Assembly: GCF_001039355.2 (NCBI RefSeq) | Contig: NW_019776077.1 | Coordinates: forward strand, 1 to 64,000 | Source: Lingula anatina | Lineage: Eukaryota; Brachiopoda; Lingulata; Lingulida; Lingulidae | DNA length: 64,000 nt | Direction: 5' to 3' | In this document: piece by piece, positions 1 to 12,900 of the stretch | How positions within the stretch are numbered: the first letter of the stretch is position 1 | How the letters are laid out: the number at the start of each line of letters is the position of its first letter | Program-made: the position numbers and the translations under genes | The notes under the pieces: model-generated | Told to the model about the DNA's origin: nothing | The model's database searches: none | The model's input: the letters and a program-made list of their open reading frames with translations, nothing else

Positions 1-223
1 TGCTTTCCCAGAGATTTAGATCGATCTAAAGATTAAGTTTTAGATTGACCTAACTGCCTGGGGGTTCAGGCTAAATTGCAGTCAGCCGAGCAACATGATA
101 GTTAATTACCCCCTTATAGCTTTTAGTAGGCGGGACAGACGCTTAAGCCGTCCAAGCTGACAGTAATCTAGTGAGACTCCCCACAGGGATAGATCGATCT
201 AAAAATCTATGGAAATGGGGTGC
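1..223 (-). mobile_element. MITE family A, copy 1 (non-autonomous DNA transposon remnant)
   Basis: About 220 bp that aligns, in reverse complement, over its whole length to 41458-41672. Both ends carry a TAGATCGATCTAA-type inverted repeat next to a CATTCCC-like tip. The centre shares the blocks AGTTAATTACCCCCTTA and AGTAGGCGGGAC. There is no coding capacity. The two loci diverge clearly by eye, so this is an old interspersed copy. The window starts at or just inside its outer tip. Confidence 0.75.
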
Positions 224-280
224 TAGCGTACCCTGTGGTCAAAGAGTAGGAAAATATGGCATTAATCAACATCTAAACAG

Positions 281-449
281 AGAGATTCAAGAACAGCAAA
301 AGATTTTCTGCCCAGAGCACATGGATAAGGTGATGAGATTCTTCTGCTCGAAATGCCACATCCCCATTTACAGTCATTACAATGACCTACACCAGGATGG
401 CCACAAACTTTTCTTTCTTGATACGGTTGACAACATTGTAAAGGCATAA
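281..449 (+). pseudogene. isolated degenerate B-box (TRIM-type) exon
   Basis: A reading frame opens after a possible acceptor (CTAAACAG, ending at 280) and stops with TAA at 447-449. It encodes one B-box2-like zinc finger: CPEH, then CSKC, then HQDGH followed by KLFFLD, the usual order in TRIM proteins. The two cysteines expected between CSKC and the histidines are both tyrosine (PIYSHY where the family has a C-x2-C pair), so at least two zinc ligands are missing. No RING, coiled coil, NHL or second B-box is seen within 3 kb downstream. It may be the last exon of a gene to the left, a pseudogene, or a captured fragment. The open frame continues upstream into the MITE, which is probably chance. 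Confidence 0.5.
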
Positions 450-3093
450 TTTCAGACCAAATTATTTGGGGTGGAGAATATTTCCAAAACACATGAAAAT
501 AAAATGTATATAAAAAGCAAGTTCAAATTTAGGGCATATTTATTGGATCTGTAAGGTTATTCATACCTACCAGCAAAGGATCAATACAATCTGTATGTCT
601 CTTATGCTCATTTGCTTTTGATCTCTGAAAATAAAGATAGAGATTTTTCAAAACTTAAAATTAAGAAAAATAAAAAGTCAAGCTTGTCACTTTGGTATGA
701 ATTGCAAAACACTCACAAATAATTTATATTTAATAATTAACCATGTATTAGACAATATTTGGGCAAGTAATTTGAGAATTTCAAAATAAATAAATCTGAA
801 TAATATTGATACAGATGTTAATTAAAATTACAATGCTACAATATTTTTTCAAACCTTTGCTTGAAGTCTGGTCCTGATCCTGTCCCTCTCTGCCCCTGTT
901 TTCCTTCTTTTATGTTTGTGTTTGCTGGTTTCTTCATGGCGATTCATAGCCTATAGTATTAAATAATTTCCTTAATTGCCAAAGCCAAATCAAATTTTTA
1001 ATAGCACACTGTTTGGTTCATAAAATAGGATAACTTCATTTTTTAAAATCAAATAATTAATTCTGGCCTATGTTATGAATGGTATAAATAATGATAGTAT
1101 TTTTTATTATGGAACAGGCTGAAGGCATGAACAAGTACCAGTATTTGGCATGTGTAACAAAATCATACTGATGCCACCCTATTGTTTATAGTATCCCATT
1201 TGGTTAAATTTTTATACTAGTATCTATTTATACAATATAATCACAACTCAAAATTTACATTTTTTATTCTTATTACATCAGACATACTTCTACATATTTT
1301 GGCAGATGTACCTAATTTAACTTGACACATACCCCAGTACATTGAGAATGTATGATTAATTTGTGCCTGTTTAACATAGAAGTACAAGGAATATTTCTGG
1401 CTACAGAAAAATGGAACAAATGCATAAAAGAGAAGTCAGGGAAATCAATATGAACACATAAATTGCACAGAATACTACTTTAAAATGAAAAAAAAAATCG
1501 ATTGCAAACACTTGAACAGTCTTTTTAGTTTTAAACATGCATAACTTACTTTTACCCCGTTTGCATCGCCAGACAAAAGTATTTAATATCCTGGAATCTG
1601 TGACTGGGAATATCCTTGAAGTACTCACTACTAATCCCCTCACCACTGTACCAGGGTCACTGACACTGAAAATCTGGAAGGGTGGAGGGTCGAGTGATCA
1701 AACCTTAACAAAACGCATAAAAAACAACCTGGATCCGCATGAATTAAATGTAGAAAAGCCAGAATTTCTTCAATATCAGAGTTTAAAAATCTTAGAAATT
1801 GACCAAAAAGAGCATTTTTAAAATTTCGGCGTAAGAAATGTCAATTCATAAGTTCCCGCATCGTAAGAGTTGGTCAGCACTTTTGCTATTAGTTTATTTA
1901 ACATTTGCTATTTGATACATTTAAATTACTATCTTTGTATAGCTAAAATAATTTTGAGAAATTATGTTAATTCAAATTGAAAATTAATATGATATTTTAC
2001 AGTGTTAGATTTAAATCTAATATTTTCTTTTCCTCGAAAACTAAATTGTATGTGATATTTGAGGTTTCACGCGTGCGCACTAAGGAAGTTTATATAGCAA
2101 CCACTGGAAAGAAAATCTAGGAATACTTTTCTCGACAATCAATTAGGGTTTAAAAGGTATGTTTCCATACAGTTATACTATTGATTGCACACATTTACAT
2201 ATTTAAAAAAATCAGAAAGCTGGTATTGTTAATTTTTTGTTTTAAATATGTCAAATGAGCTGTTTACCTAGCTGAAAAACACCATCCTAATGAATGATTA
2301 GAAAGGCTGGAGCCGATAATATAACACTATCACAGTATGTTTTCGCGGAAAGGACCAAAATTGGTGTCATTATAGCGGAGAGAAAGAGTTTATCAAATTA
2401 ACTTGGACTTTAAATCCACTACGGTGTCTGCGTGTACAGCAGCATTGTTCAGATGGTTCCAGTTAAAACTATTCTGTTTATAGTTCTAATTATTCTGGAA
2501 ATTTTAATTTCATAGTGCAGTTTTAGCCTTTACCTGGTAACTTCAAATAGCATGATATTGCTTCTAACATAAAAGGCTGGGGCATTTTCAGTTATTGAGC
2601 CAGAGTGTCTAGAATCATAATCACCTGCAATAAATGTCTTTGTATCCTTCATAGTTTTCCCAGTAAAGACAGCTGATCTTTTATTCTGAATTGTTAGAAG
2701 AAGTACAAGAAATAAAGAGCCTCAGAGGATTTTTTTCTTTTTCACAATATCAGCAAGTCAAGCATTAAAAATTGAATTCGAGAGATAAACATGTTTACAT
2801 ATATCCCTAATATATTTGTTTGCCCAAAAAGCTGTGACTGATCTAAAAATCCAAGTTAGTAAATTTCTTTCTCAAGCCCAGCAGACAAGACAGTCACACA
2901 GAACATGTTCCACAGTTTGTACACTCCCACATGTGCTTTTACAGTTTTCATAAGTGACCCTTTTTCCACAATAAGGTCATAAGCTGGCATTACATGTATT
3001 TATAAGTTGATACCATGCTCAGTGATATACTAGCCTGTATTGATGATTTACCTTTTGCAAATGAAACTGCATGAACGATAAAACTTATTTCAG
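450..3093. other. intergenic, AT-rich, with probable RSPH14 promoter and 5' UTR exon
   Basis: No supported coding exon. The open frame at 1537-1821 has no recognisable domain or convincing splice context. Around 2068-2160 the sequence changes character: a CpG-containing GCGTGCGCAC, a TATATA run, an AGCAAC half-site and a good donor (AAAAG|GTATGT at 2157). This could be the first non-coding exon of RSPH14, joined to the acceptor at 3093. Confidence 0.45.
2071..2156 (+). promoter_or_regulatory. candidate RSPH14 promoter and 5' UTR exon
   Basis: GCGTGCGCAC at 2071-2080 resembles an NRF1-type element. TATATA lies at 2091-2096. GTTTATATAGCAAC at 2088-2101 contains the AGCAAC half of an RFX X-box, but its left half is poor. 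A strong donor GTATGT follows at 2157, and the RSPH14 coding exon opens after a CAG acceptor at 3091-3093. The order promoter, short untranslated exon, intron, coding exon is an inference; no transcript was seen. Confidence 0.3.
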
Positions 3094-3107
3094 GGTGAAA
3101 ACTAACA

Positions 3108-6100
3108 ATGGCAGAAACTGTCATATCAGCCAAAATGCCTCCACACATAGATGTGACAAGAGCTCCTCTAGCTTATGGAGATCGAGCACTGCCAAGATTG
3201 GTAAGTCTATATACTTTATAGCAAATACTATTTAATCAAGCAGTGTTTTAACACACATGCACACACGCATGCACACACACACATGGCATGAAATGCATGC
3301 ACATAAAGATTGTTTCTTACTTTAGTTTAAGAAGTTGATCCTCCCTTCCTCTTTCTCAAGCACAAACATATAGGCTGGTGGTGATTTCATCCTTTTGAAA
3401 ACAAAATTCACTCTATTCAACTAAATGTCATAGAAGTTTAATTTTCATTGTTATTATTATTAATTTTTCAGAACCGAGAGCTGATAGACCTAAATTTACT
3501 CACAAGGCAAAGAGCTGTCAGATCATTGTGTGACTATTTACATGACCCAGAACACATAGCAGAGGCTTTAAGACAAGGTATGCTCTTGATGTAAATAAAC
3601 TAGTACTCTTGTTCTAAGTACACACAATGTCGTAAACTAAAAGAAGTAAGCAATGTGTCTTCAAACTGGTCCAAAATCATTGTCATTTTCTCAAAGATAT
3701 ATTTTTATTTTACCTCAGGAATTCCAGAAAGTCTGAAGGGCCTGCTAGATGATAAAGATGTCACAGTGAGACAGAAGGCTACAGAGTGTTTATACATTAT
3801 AGCAGGTATTTATGTGTGAAAATACATCTTCGTGTTTGTTAAATGAAAATTAAAATACAATCTGTGCATATGTGTGTGTTTGCAGAGGGGTGGGAGTGCA
3901 TTATGGTATTGTTTTAAAGCTCAAGCAAACTGCCTTGCATTTCATTTGTATTCAATATTTCTTGAAATATATCTCTGAAAAGAATACCTTTATCTATACT
4001 GAGAGTAATAATAATCACACCTATATCATCATCATCATTAGGTTATGCAGTTGGGAGAGAAGCATTTTTGGACCAAAACATCATCATTCCATTATCAAAA
4101 CTTTTTGCTGACAAAGAAGATATTGTTAGAAAAAATGCACACAAAGCAATGGAAATGGTGTCAGAAACAATGACAGGTAAGATTGTTATTGATTGTAAGT
4201 ATTACATGTTATGCTTTTTCTAAAATATAACTATCATTCACATTTTCTGTAGCTGTCCCTTTAAAAACATGACTGAAAGTTAAATATGGAAAAGTTACAT
4301 TTTGGCACTCAGAGCAGTCACTACATTTTGTGTTGCAAAAATGAATATTATTGTTATGTCAACATATTTTAGGTGCTGAAGGTATTGTGGAAGCAAATTT
4401 AGTTCCAGTGCTTGTAGAAAAGCTAAAAACGGAACATGATGAAATCAAGGTAAGATGTTTTATTTCATAACTTTAAATGTGAAAAAATTCTCTCCCTTAA
4501 AAAACAGAACCTTTTTTTTTTGTACCATTTTAAGTCTTTTACACATAAAGTAATTGTGTTCCAAAGAACACTGATTTGCTCATGACTCATGAGGCATGAT
4601 ATTTTTAAGTGAAGACAATTCTGTAAGCAAACTTCTTTATATGCTATAGTTATGGATATGCTCAAACCTTTATCTTACCAGGAACTTATCCTAGACACAT
4701 TGCACTTCTGTATGCGTGTGGACACTGCACATGCTTTGAGGGCAGAGGCAATGCAGGTGTTTACAAACCATCTGCAACATGGGACACCTGTTATTAGGGC
4801 TAAGGCAGCTAGGGATATCATGGATCTAAGGCAAGATTTAATATATTATTTAAAAAAGAAAAAAATATCTTTGTTTCTTTTGACATGATATCTTGTTTCT
4901 TGTCAAACCCCATTTTAAAACCATTCATTTTTAACTGTAAGATAAAACACAATTTCCAGACAGAGAGTGTGAGTCACAGAAACCAAAATAATGCAAATGA
5001 AATCATTTTTTTATATCACAAGAGGACAAAAAATATATGTGTTGTATCTATTGATTCTTTCAGTGTTCCCCTTGATGGCAAAAACAAGGCAGTCGAGGTT
5101 GGATCTGTGGCTTCACTGGTTGAGCTTCTGAAAGATTCTGATGCTGATGTGAGAGCCAGTGCTGCAGGTGCAATAATGACGTAAGTATTGTACAACTGTT
5201 ATTGTTACAGCTTCAGCTTGTTACATACACACATACAAGTTTTCTTTCAAGAAAGAAATGAGAGAGAGAGAGTGAGTGAGAGAGAGAGAAACAATACTAG
5301 GAAAAACAATGTCATAACCTTGAAATGATATAAATGTTAAAGAACATGTTTCTGTCTCTCTTGCATTAGAAAGTGCACAACTTATTCAAAGAGAAAATTA
5401 ATTCCCATTAATTGATCGTACAATTTATGATATGGAAAATGTTCTCTCTTGACAGTATAACCATCACTACCAAGGGGAAATACACAGCATTGAACTGCAA
5501 TGCCATTGAGCCATTGGTCAAACTGGTTGATGATGAAAATAGTGAAGTTAGAGCAAATGCCCTCAAGGTAAGTCATATCTTAGTCTGCCACAATAACACA
5601 ACAGTTTTCCAAAAATACTGAGAATATTTCTGTCAAGTTTTTAAAAACAATATTTTTTATGTGACAACTTTATTTCTTTTGCAGGATCATAAATTTGTAA
5701 ATAACGCAAAATGTTGCACATAATTCAGTTGATAACTTAAGAGAATTCACACGAGACAAAATACCAATCATGTTTAACAATTTTGAATTGTTAGAAAAAT
5801 ATCTTGTAATCTTCCAGGCAATCACATGCTTAGCTGAAGCTCCAGAAGGCAGACAGGAGCTTTTGAATCACATTGATCAGGTAAAAGTTTCATGATGACT
5901 AAAATGACCATGAAAATAAAAAAATTGCACGCAGAACTTGTAGTCAGCCAGAATATTGATGATTTTCATGGTTAATTCAACTATGTAGAAATAGTTTTAA
6001 AGAATCATGTTGACATGTTCAAAAACAAATTATAATATAATTAGGCAATTAAGTCATTTCTTAAAAAGTTACTTGCCACAATTTATGTAAAGTCTTCCAA

Positions 6101-6270
6101 TCCTGAAACTTTCCCATGGATGTAAACTTGAAATGTACCTTTTTTCTGTATTTATGGTGTATAAATGAGATTGATTGGCATTTCAGATCCGGAAGAGGAC
6201 AAATGATGCTATTCCTGCAGTTGTGAAACATGCAAACATTGCTGTAAAAGTGATCACGTGGAAACCCTAA
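3108..6270 (+). CDS. RSPH14: radial spoke head 14 homolog (RTDR1), armadillo-repeat ciliary protein
   Basis: Ten coding exons: 3108-3200, 3472-3577, 3719-3805, 4042-4176, 4373-4449, 4682-4830, 5064-5180, 5456-5567, 5818-5880, 6187-6270. All phases agree and give 340 residues, close to the roughly 348 of the human protein. The product starts MAETVISAKMPPHIDVTRA, is made of HEAT/armadillo-like helical repeats (for example LLKDSDADVRASAAGAIMT and LVDDENSEVRANALK), and keeps the family signatures LAEAPEGR and the extreme C terminus AVKVITWKP. RSPH14 is a component of axonemal radial spokes in motile cilia and flagella. Intron 6 begins with GC, not GT; homology across the join supports it. The ATG at 3108 lies 14 nt after the acceptor and matches the family start. 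The gene ends tail to tail with FNBP4. Confidence 0.93.
5254..5291. repeat. (GA)n microsatellite in RSPH14 intron 7
   Basis: Interrupted GA/GT run of the form GAGAGAGAGAGTGAGTGAGAGA. Confidence 0.85.
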
Positions 6271-6478
6271 AGAACTACCTATTCTTATATTGACAGCCTT
6301 TTTATAGCAAGATGAGACTTAAAGCTAATATTTTACAGTAATTTTGACAGGGAAAGGAACAATTAGGACATTTATTGGCATGAAGAAGTTCTCAGACATT
6401 TATCATGAGACTATTAGCACTTCTGTAAAATTTATGAAATAGATCATGTGAACGATTTTCTCAGCCTGTATATTTGTA

Positions 6479-6484
6479 AATAAA
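6479..6484 (+). terminator. poly(A) signal for RSPH14
   Basis: AATAAA about 210 nt after the RSPH14 stop codon, in an otherwise non-coding 3' UTR. It lies only about 120 bp from the opposing FNBP4 poly(A) signal. Confidence 0.6.
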
Positions 6485-6605
6485 TATTCTATGTATTTAT
6501 TATTGGTCTTATCATTCTCTCCCAGTAGACAATAGTTTACCCTTACAGGTATTTTAAACAGAGTCAAATAAGCAAACAACATGAAAAGTTTATAATAATA
6601 ATAGT

Positions 6606-6611
6606 TTTATT
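6606..6611 (-). terminator. poly(A) signal for FNBP4
   Basis: TTTATT on the plus strand (AATAAA on the minus strand), about 350-425 nt past the candidate FNBP4 stops. It marks the end of a convergent transcription unit facing RSPH14. Confidence 0.5.
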
Positions 6612-6958
6612 GATGTGGACATTACAGGTACCACTTACATCAGTCACTCAATGCAACTGCTGTTCTTTATCAGGACCATCAAATAATATTCAAAATGTTC
6701 CAAAGCAATGTTCTGTCACCGTCAATCTTGTCATGTGGATGGTGACTTCCTGCTACCCTGCCACTGGTGATCTGGCTGCAGAGTAGTAATTTGGTGATAT
6801 CAAAATTAAGGCCATGTCCTATAAATTAAATTCCCTGCTATCAACTTAGCTGCTATTAACTAATCTTAGAATCAGTATGCATATTATGCTGTATTGCTGT
6901 CCTTCTTGAAAGCAATTTTGAATTTTTTTTTTTTTTTTACCGTCATTGGCAGACATAC

Positions 6959-9900
6959 TTAAGCTTCAGATGCAGAATTTTCTTCAGGTGATTGACTTTG
7001 GGATTGGACTTCTCTGATGTGTTCTTTACTTTTAGTATTTCTGTTTCACATCCCTTGAAGAAAATAAAAACCATATCAAATTGTAGCCAACAAACTCAAA
7101 ACTAGGGTTGAAGATATGCAAAGACTACAAAAATTTCACAAATACCATATGTATAAACTGACACAGGTCTAGATAGATGACCAATATCTTGGTTACCACA
7201 AGGACATTAAAAAGAGAGAAAGAGAGAGAGAGTGTGTATTATTAACTGCTGATGCTCACTGATATATAATGTTTCACAGAAGGTAGACATGTAAAAAGCT
7301 ACACTGCATTCAGCAGACAGTTCATAACTAAAACCGTACTCACTCTAGCCTTATCTCCTCTGACCTTCTCTCACTGTACAGTAAAGCATCTCTTTTCTTC
7401 CTTTCTTCTTCCTGGGCTTCTTTAGCTGCTTGAATTTCAACCTCTTTTTGTACATTTTGCCATTTTTGTACCATTGAGGACACATTTTTCTTCTTCATAG
7501 ACAACCCTGTTGGGAGCAGACCCTGAAAATGAAAATTAAGTTTTCATGGTGATTTCGGCATTAGGAAAACACAACTTAAAAAATCAAAGGTTTAAAGTAC
7601 CTTTGACTTATATTCATGTCTGGGGTGTAAAGCAACGGTTTTAAGAGAAATAACAATTGAAAGCGTATGTGAAATCAATGGAGACTGCAAAAAAAAAATT
7701 TTTTTTTTGAAGTACCATGCACTAACATACAATAAAAATTTCTTCTGAGGCAAACTACCCAAGATTTTCCCACTATCTTTGCATGACTTTCGGTTTATAT
7801 ACTCACTTTGTCCTTTTTCTTTTTCTTCTTTTCCCCTTTCCCATGCTTATGTGTTGCAGAACTACTTGTTGCTGTATTGCTATGCTGAATTTCTTGTGGA
7901 GTTTCTGCCGATGTTAGAACTGTCTGTGGAGCAGATGCCTGCACTGATTTCCCCACAGAGGGTTGAGACAAAGCATTAAACTGTCCACTAGTATACTGTG
8001 TATTCCATGCTTCTCCAGACATAGTGGTAGCTTGAAATATCTGTGATTGATTAGCTATAACTCCAGGAGGGTTTGTAGGCTGGGGAGGCCTTGCTATGAT
8101 GACACTTCCATTGCTGTCTGTCCCAGTGGAGCCAGTCACAAGACCCGAATCTGCCATGACACCAGCTTTATTATCTTGTGTAGTCATTGTTTGATAAAAA
8201 TTGTCATAATCTGAAGAAGTTGGATGGTCTGGCTCATAAAGCTGGTCTACGTCCTGGCTATCTGTATCAACATCCATATCTACTGTACCTGAAGATTCAG
8301 GTGGAGGGGGAGGGGGTGGCGGTAGAAGTACACTAGGTGGAGGGGGTGGAGCACCTGAACTGTACAACTGTGGATAACTTGAGTTTGAGAGAGGGGGAGG
8401 TGGAGGGGTATATGAACCTTCTGGGGGAGGAGGAGGAGGGGGATTATTGCTGCCTGAAGGGGGAGGAGGGGGTGGACTTGAGCTGGCAGGTGGAGGGGGT
8501 GGGGGTGGAGGGCTTGAACTCAGAGGAGGTGGGGGTGGGGGACTGGAGCTGGGAGGAGGAGGGGGTGGTTGGGCATCTGATTGATCAGGGGGTGGTGGAG
8601 GTGGTGCAGAAGTGTAAAAAGATGGGGGGCTAGGATCTTCTGTGCCAGAGGAAAGGGGTGGTAGTGCTTCTGGATTGGTGGATGAATCCATCTTATCTTC
8701 ATCCCCATCAACTTGGGAAACATCATATGTTGCCCGAAGCCCTGTAATTAATTGAAAAATATGCTTTGATAAATCCTTCATATAAAATTAGATATCTCAT
8801 TTCAAATCACAATTCAAACAAAAATTTCTTCCTAAACTATTTATTGGTCATACATGTTCATATATTTACCTTGCTTAATATCATTTTCAGTGTACTTACT
8901 TGCCAAGGCACTCCCAACACCAGCTGGATAAGGTGCAGAATCAATTTGTTCAGCCTGGACAAAATACGTGAAAATTTATAGAAACTGATTGATTTGTAAA
9001 ACAATCTGTAATCTCAACCCAATTTTTTCTCATGAAATGCTATAACATCCAATTTCTATTACACAATCAGCTTATAAATTCTGAAGGCATTCACATATTT
9101 CTGCAATTTTTTTTGAAAAAACTCCCCCTGCCATAGCTTATTTCTCTTAATTTTTACATAAAATAAATGAAATATAAAAAACTTTTCAAAAAAGAGCCTA
9201 TTTCTCTTAATTTGTAAATGGAAAAATGAAATATAAAAAACAATTTATAAATTGAAGACTTACAGAAGAAGATGAAACTTCAAAAACTTGAGATTTCTCA
9301 GGATGCAAACTCTCCTCTTCTTCTGTATCATTATCGTCTACTTCTGTGGATGAAGGTAGCTCACTAGGTGTCTCTACTGGCTTCTGATCTTTACTGACAT
9401 CTGGGTATTCCCACTGAGATTCCCCGGTAGTGCCATTCATGTAGAAGTAGCGCCTGTATGTTCTACATTATGTACATGAAAGAGAAAAGAGTTTCCAGGA
9501 TAATTTAAAGCTCTCAATTTGAGCAGCTAGTTTTATATCTTAATATGCATACCACCAGATTTCTTCCAGTTTCACTGTAGAAGATTAAGACAGATCAGAG
9601 TGTATATACACAAAAAGAAGAAACCAGTCTGCTCAATGAAAATATTCTGAAAAGAAAATGACACATTTCTGAGAACTGTCATCTGGATCACCTCTCTCAG
9701 ATTCAGTTCTGCTGCTTTCATTTGTTTGGGTGATTAAACAGCTGCAATTTGTCTGAAAAATAAAATAAAGACACAAGCATTTAAATACAAAAACATATTC
9801 AGGTGCCTGTAAGTAGGCACCTTGATAATTAATATTGAAATTTAAAAAGACAGTCTTGAGGAAAGCAGGCATCAGCTCTGTCTGTTGATATTAGAGCCAT

Positions 9901-12900
9901 AAGTATAGTACTACTATCTGGTAAGCAATACATTTAACATATTAACACAATCTACCTCATCACATTGATATTAAACATTACTGGCAATTTTATTTTATTT
10001 ACTCTCTTTACAAAATGTAAATATAAAATGGTTGTTGGTATTCACTAAGCAAAGCACTGATTAAAACAATACATAAAATTAGACTCCATATGCTCTGCTT
10101 TTCTCAAGCCTGCACTTTGATACTACTCACCACCTTGTGCTTCATCTGTGTTCTTCTATCTTCAATTCTTCCAAGTTCTTCAAACATGGAGAAACTAGGC
10201 ATGGGAGCATAGGGAAAGGACATTGTGCAAACTGCACGTGTTCATATACATAAACATATATAGAAGCAGTGTGCATGACACAGAAACAAGCAGTAGACAA
10301 TACTGTCAATTTTAACTGGAATGTCAACTTGGGTCAGCGTCTTTACTCATAATCTGACTGGTATCACAGAACCATGCTACCCTACACTGCAATGTTCCCT
10401 TTCCAATGACTATGTTGTGGAATACAGCATCAATACAGAGGTCTGGACACAGAGGGAGAACTGAGATAAAATGGCCATACCTGTCCCAGTGACAAGTCCA
10501 GCCTTGTGGCGCTGCACTCTCCTCAAACTGCTTGAGTTGCACGTCGGCCTCTTTGAGTTTCTCTAGCAAGTGCAGAGTGTCCAAGGCACCATCGCGCCAA
10601 TCTTGGAACCTTGTCTGGGTAAAAATATCAAAACATATACAAATGGATATATATTATCTAAATTTAGTCTAGAAACTCACCTATGCAATATTTCATAGGC
10701 CCATTTGGGGTGAAGAGAGACAAGGTATGCAGTTACTTGGTTCATATATTATTCTAAGTGTACTATGTGCGAAAGCAAGTTATCAATGAAAACAACATAC
10801 TTGTGTCTTGAGAGTTCAACCCCNTGGAAAAATGAAATATAAAAAACAATTTATAAATTGAAGACTTACAGAAGAAGATGAAACTTCAAAAACTTGAGAT
10901 TTCTCAGGATGCAAACTCTCCTCTTCTTCTGTATCATTATCGTCTACTTCTGTGGATGAAGGTAGCTCACTAGGTGTCTCTACTGGCTTCTGATCTTTAC
11001 TGACATCTGGGTATTCCCACTGAGATTCCCCGGTAGTGCCATTCATGTAGAAGTAGCGCCTGTATGTTCTACATTATGTACATGAAAGAGAAAAGAGTTT
11101 CCAGGATAATTTAAAGCTCTCAATTTGAGCAGCTAGTTTTATATCTTAATATGCATACCACCAGATTTCTTCCAGTTTCACTGTAGAAGATTAAGACAGA
11201 TCAGAGTGTATATACACAAAAAGAAGAAACCAGTCTGCTCAATGAAAATATTCTGAAAAGAAAATGACACATTTCTGAGAACTGTCATCTGGATCACCTC
11301 TCTCAGATTCAGTTCTGCTGCTTTCATTTGTTTGGGTGATTAAACAGCTGCAATTTGTCTGAAAAATAAAATAAAGACACAAGCATTTAAATACAAAAAC
11401 ATATTCAGGTGCCTGTAAGTAGGCACCTTGATAATTAATATTGAAATTTAAAAAGACAGTCTTGAGGAAAGCAGGCATCAGCTCTGTCTGTTGATATTAG
11501 AGCCATAAGTATAGTACTACTATCTGGTAAGCAATACATTTAACATATTAACACAATCTACCTCATCACATTGATATTAAACATTACTGGCAATTTTATT
11601 TTATTTACTCTCTTTACAAAATGTAAATATAAAATGGTTGTTGGTATTCACTAAGCAAAGCACTGATTAAAACAATACATAAAATTAGACTCCATATGCT
11701 CTGCTTTTCTCAAGCCTGCACTTTGATACTACTCACCACCTTGTGCTTCATCTGTGTTCTTCTATCTTCAATTCTTCCAAGTTCTTCAAACATGGAGAAA
11801 CTAGGCATGGGAGCATAGGGAAAGGACATTGTGCAAACTGCACGTGTTCATATACATAAACATATATAGAAGCAGTGTGCATGACACAGAAACAAGCAGT
11901 AGACAATACTGTCAATTTTAACTGGAATGTCAACTTGGGTCAGCGTCTTTACTCATAATCTGACTGGTATCACAGAACCATGCTACCCTACACTGCAATG
12001 TTCCCTTTCCAATGACTATGTTGTGGAATACAGCATCAATACAGAGGTCTGGACACAGAGGGAGAACTGAGATAAAATGGCCATACCTGTCCCAGTGACA
12101 AGTCCAGCCTTGTGGCGCTGCACTCTCCTCAAACTGCTTGAGTTGCACGTCGGCCTCTTTGAGTTTCTCTAGCAAGTGCAGAGTGTCCAAGGCACCATCG
12201 CGCCAATCTTGGAACCTTGTCTGGGTAAAAATATCAAAACATATACAAATGGATATATATTATCTAAATTTAGTCTAGAAACTCACCTATGCAATATTTC
12301 ATAGGCCCATTTGGGGTGAAGAGAGACAAGGTATGCAGTTACTTGGTTCATATATTATTCTAAGTGTACTATGTGCGAAAGCAAGTTATCAATGAAAACA
12401 ACATACTTGTGTCTTGAGAGTTCAACCCCCTAAATAATGGTCATTAACTAACAGCTTATAAAAATGGGATAACTGGATTATGTAACACAACAGGAAAAAT
12501 TTCTGTTTATGAAAAGTAAGCACTTGGGTATAGGCTAACCTCAATCTGTACAAGCAATATCTGCAGTTTTGACAGTCCTTTGGTAGAGATGTCCAAGAAG
12601 TCCAGTTTGCTGGTGATCAGGTTGGTCAGTTCCACTATCTCAGCCTAAAGATAAATTTATAAATACCCAGTTGTAATGTCAAAAAACTCATTTCATTTTT
12701 ATGATAGTGATAAGTAAATTAAAGCACAGTAAATAACGTTCACTGGTAGTATAATAGAATTGCACTTAAAAGAAATACAAAATGGTTAATATCTAAACCT
12801 ACTGAACAAAGGATTAAAATCACAGCAGTCTTCACATGCATTTTTCACTATGCACTGCATTACCTTTGCTCTAACTTCTTCTTTTGAAGGTTTGAGCTTT

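Noticed and set aside
1537-1821. 94-codon open frame
   Set aside because: No domain, no clear splice signals, and low-complexity AT-rich context. Not enough to call a gene.
8337-8633. Gly/Glu-rich plus-strand open frame
   Set aside because: Shadow of the FNBP4 polyproline codons on the opposite strand.
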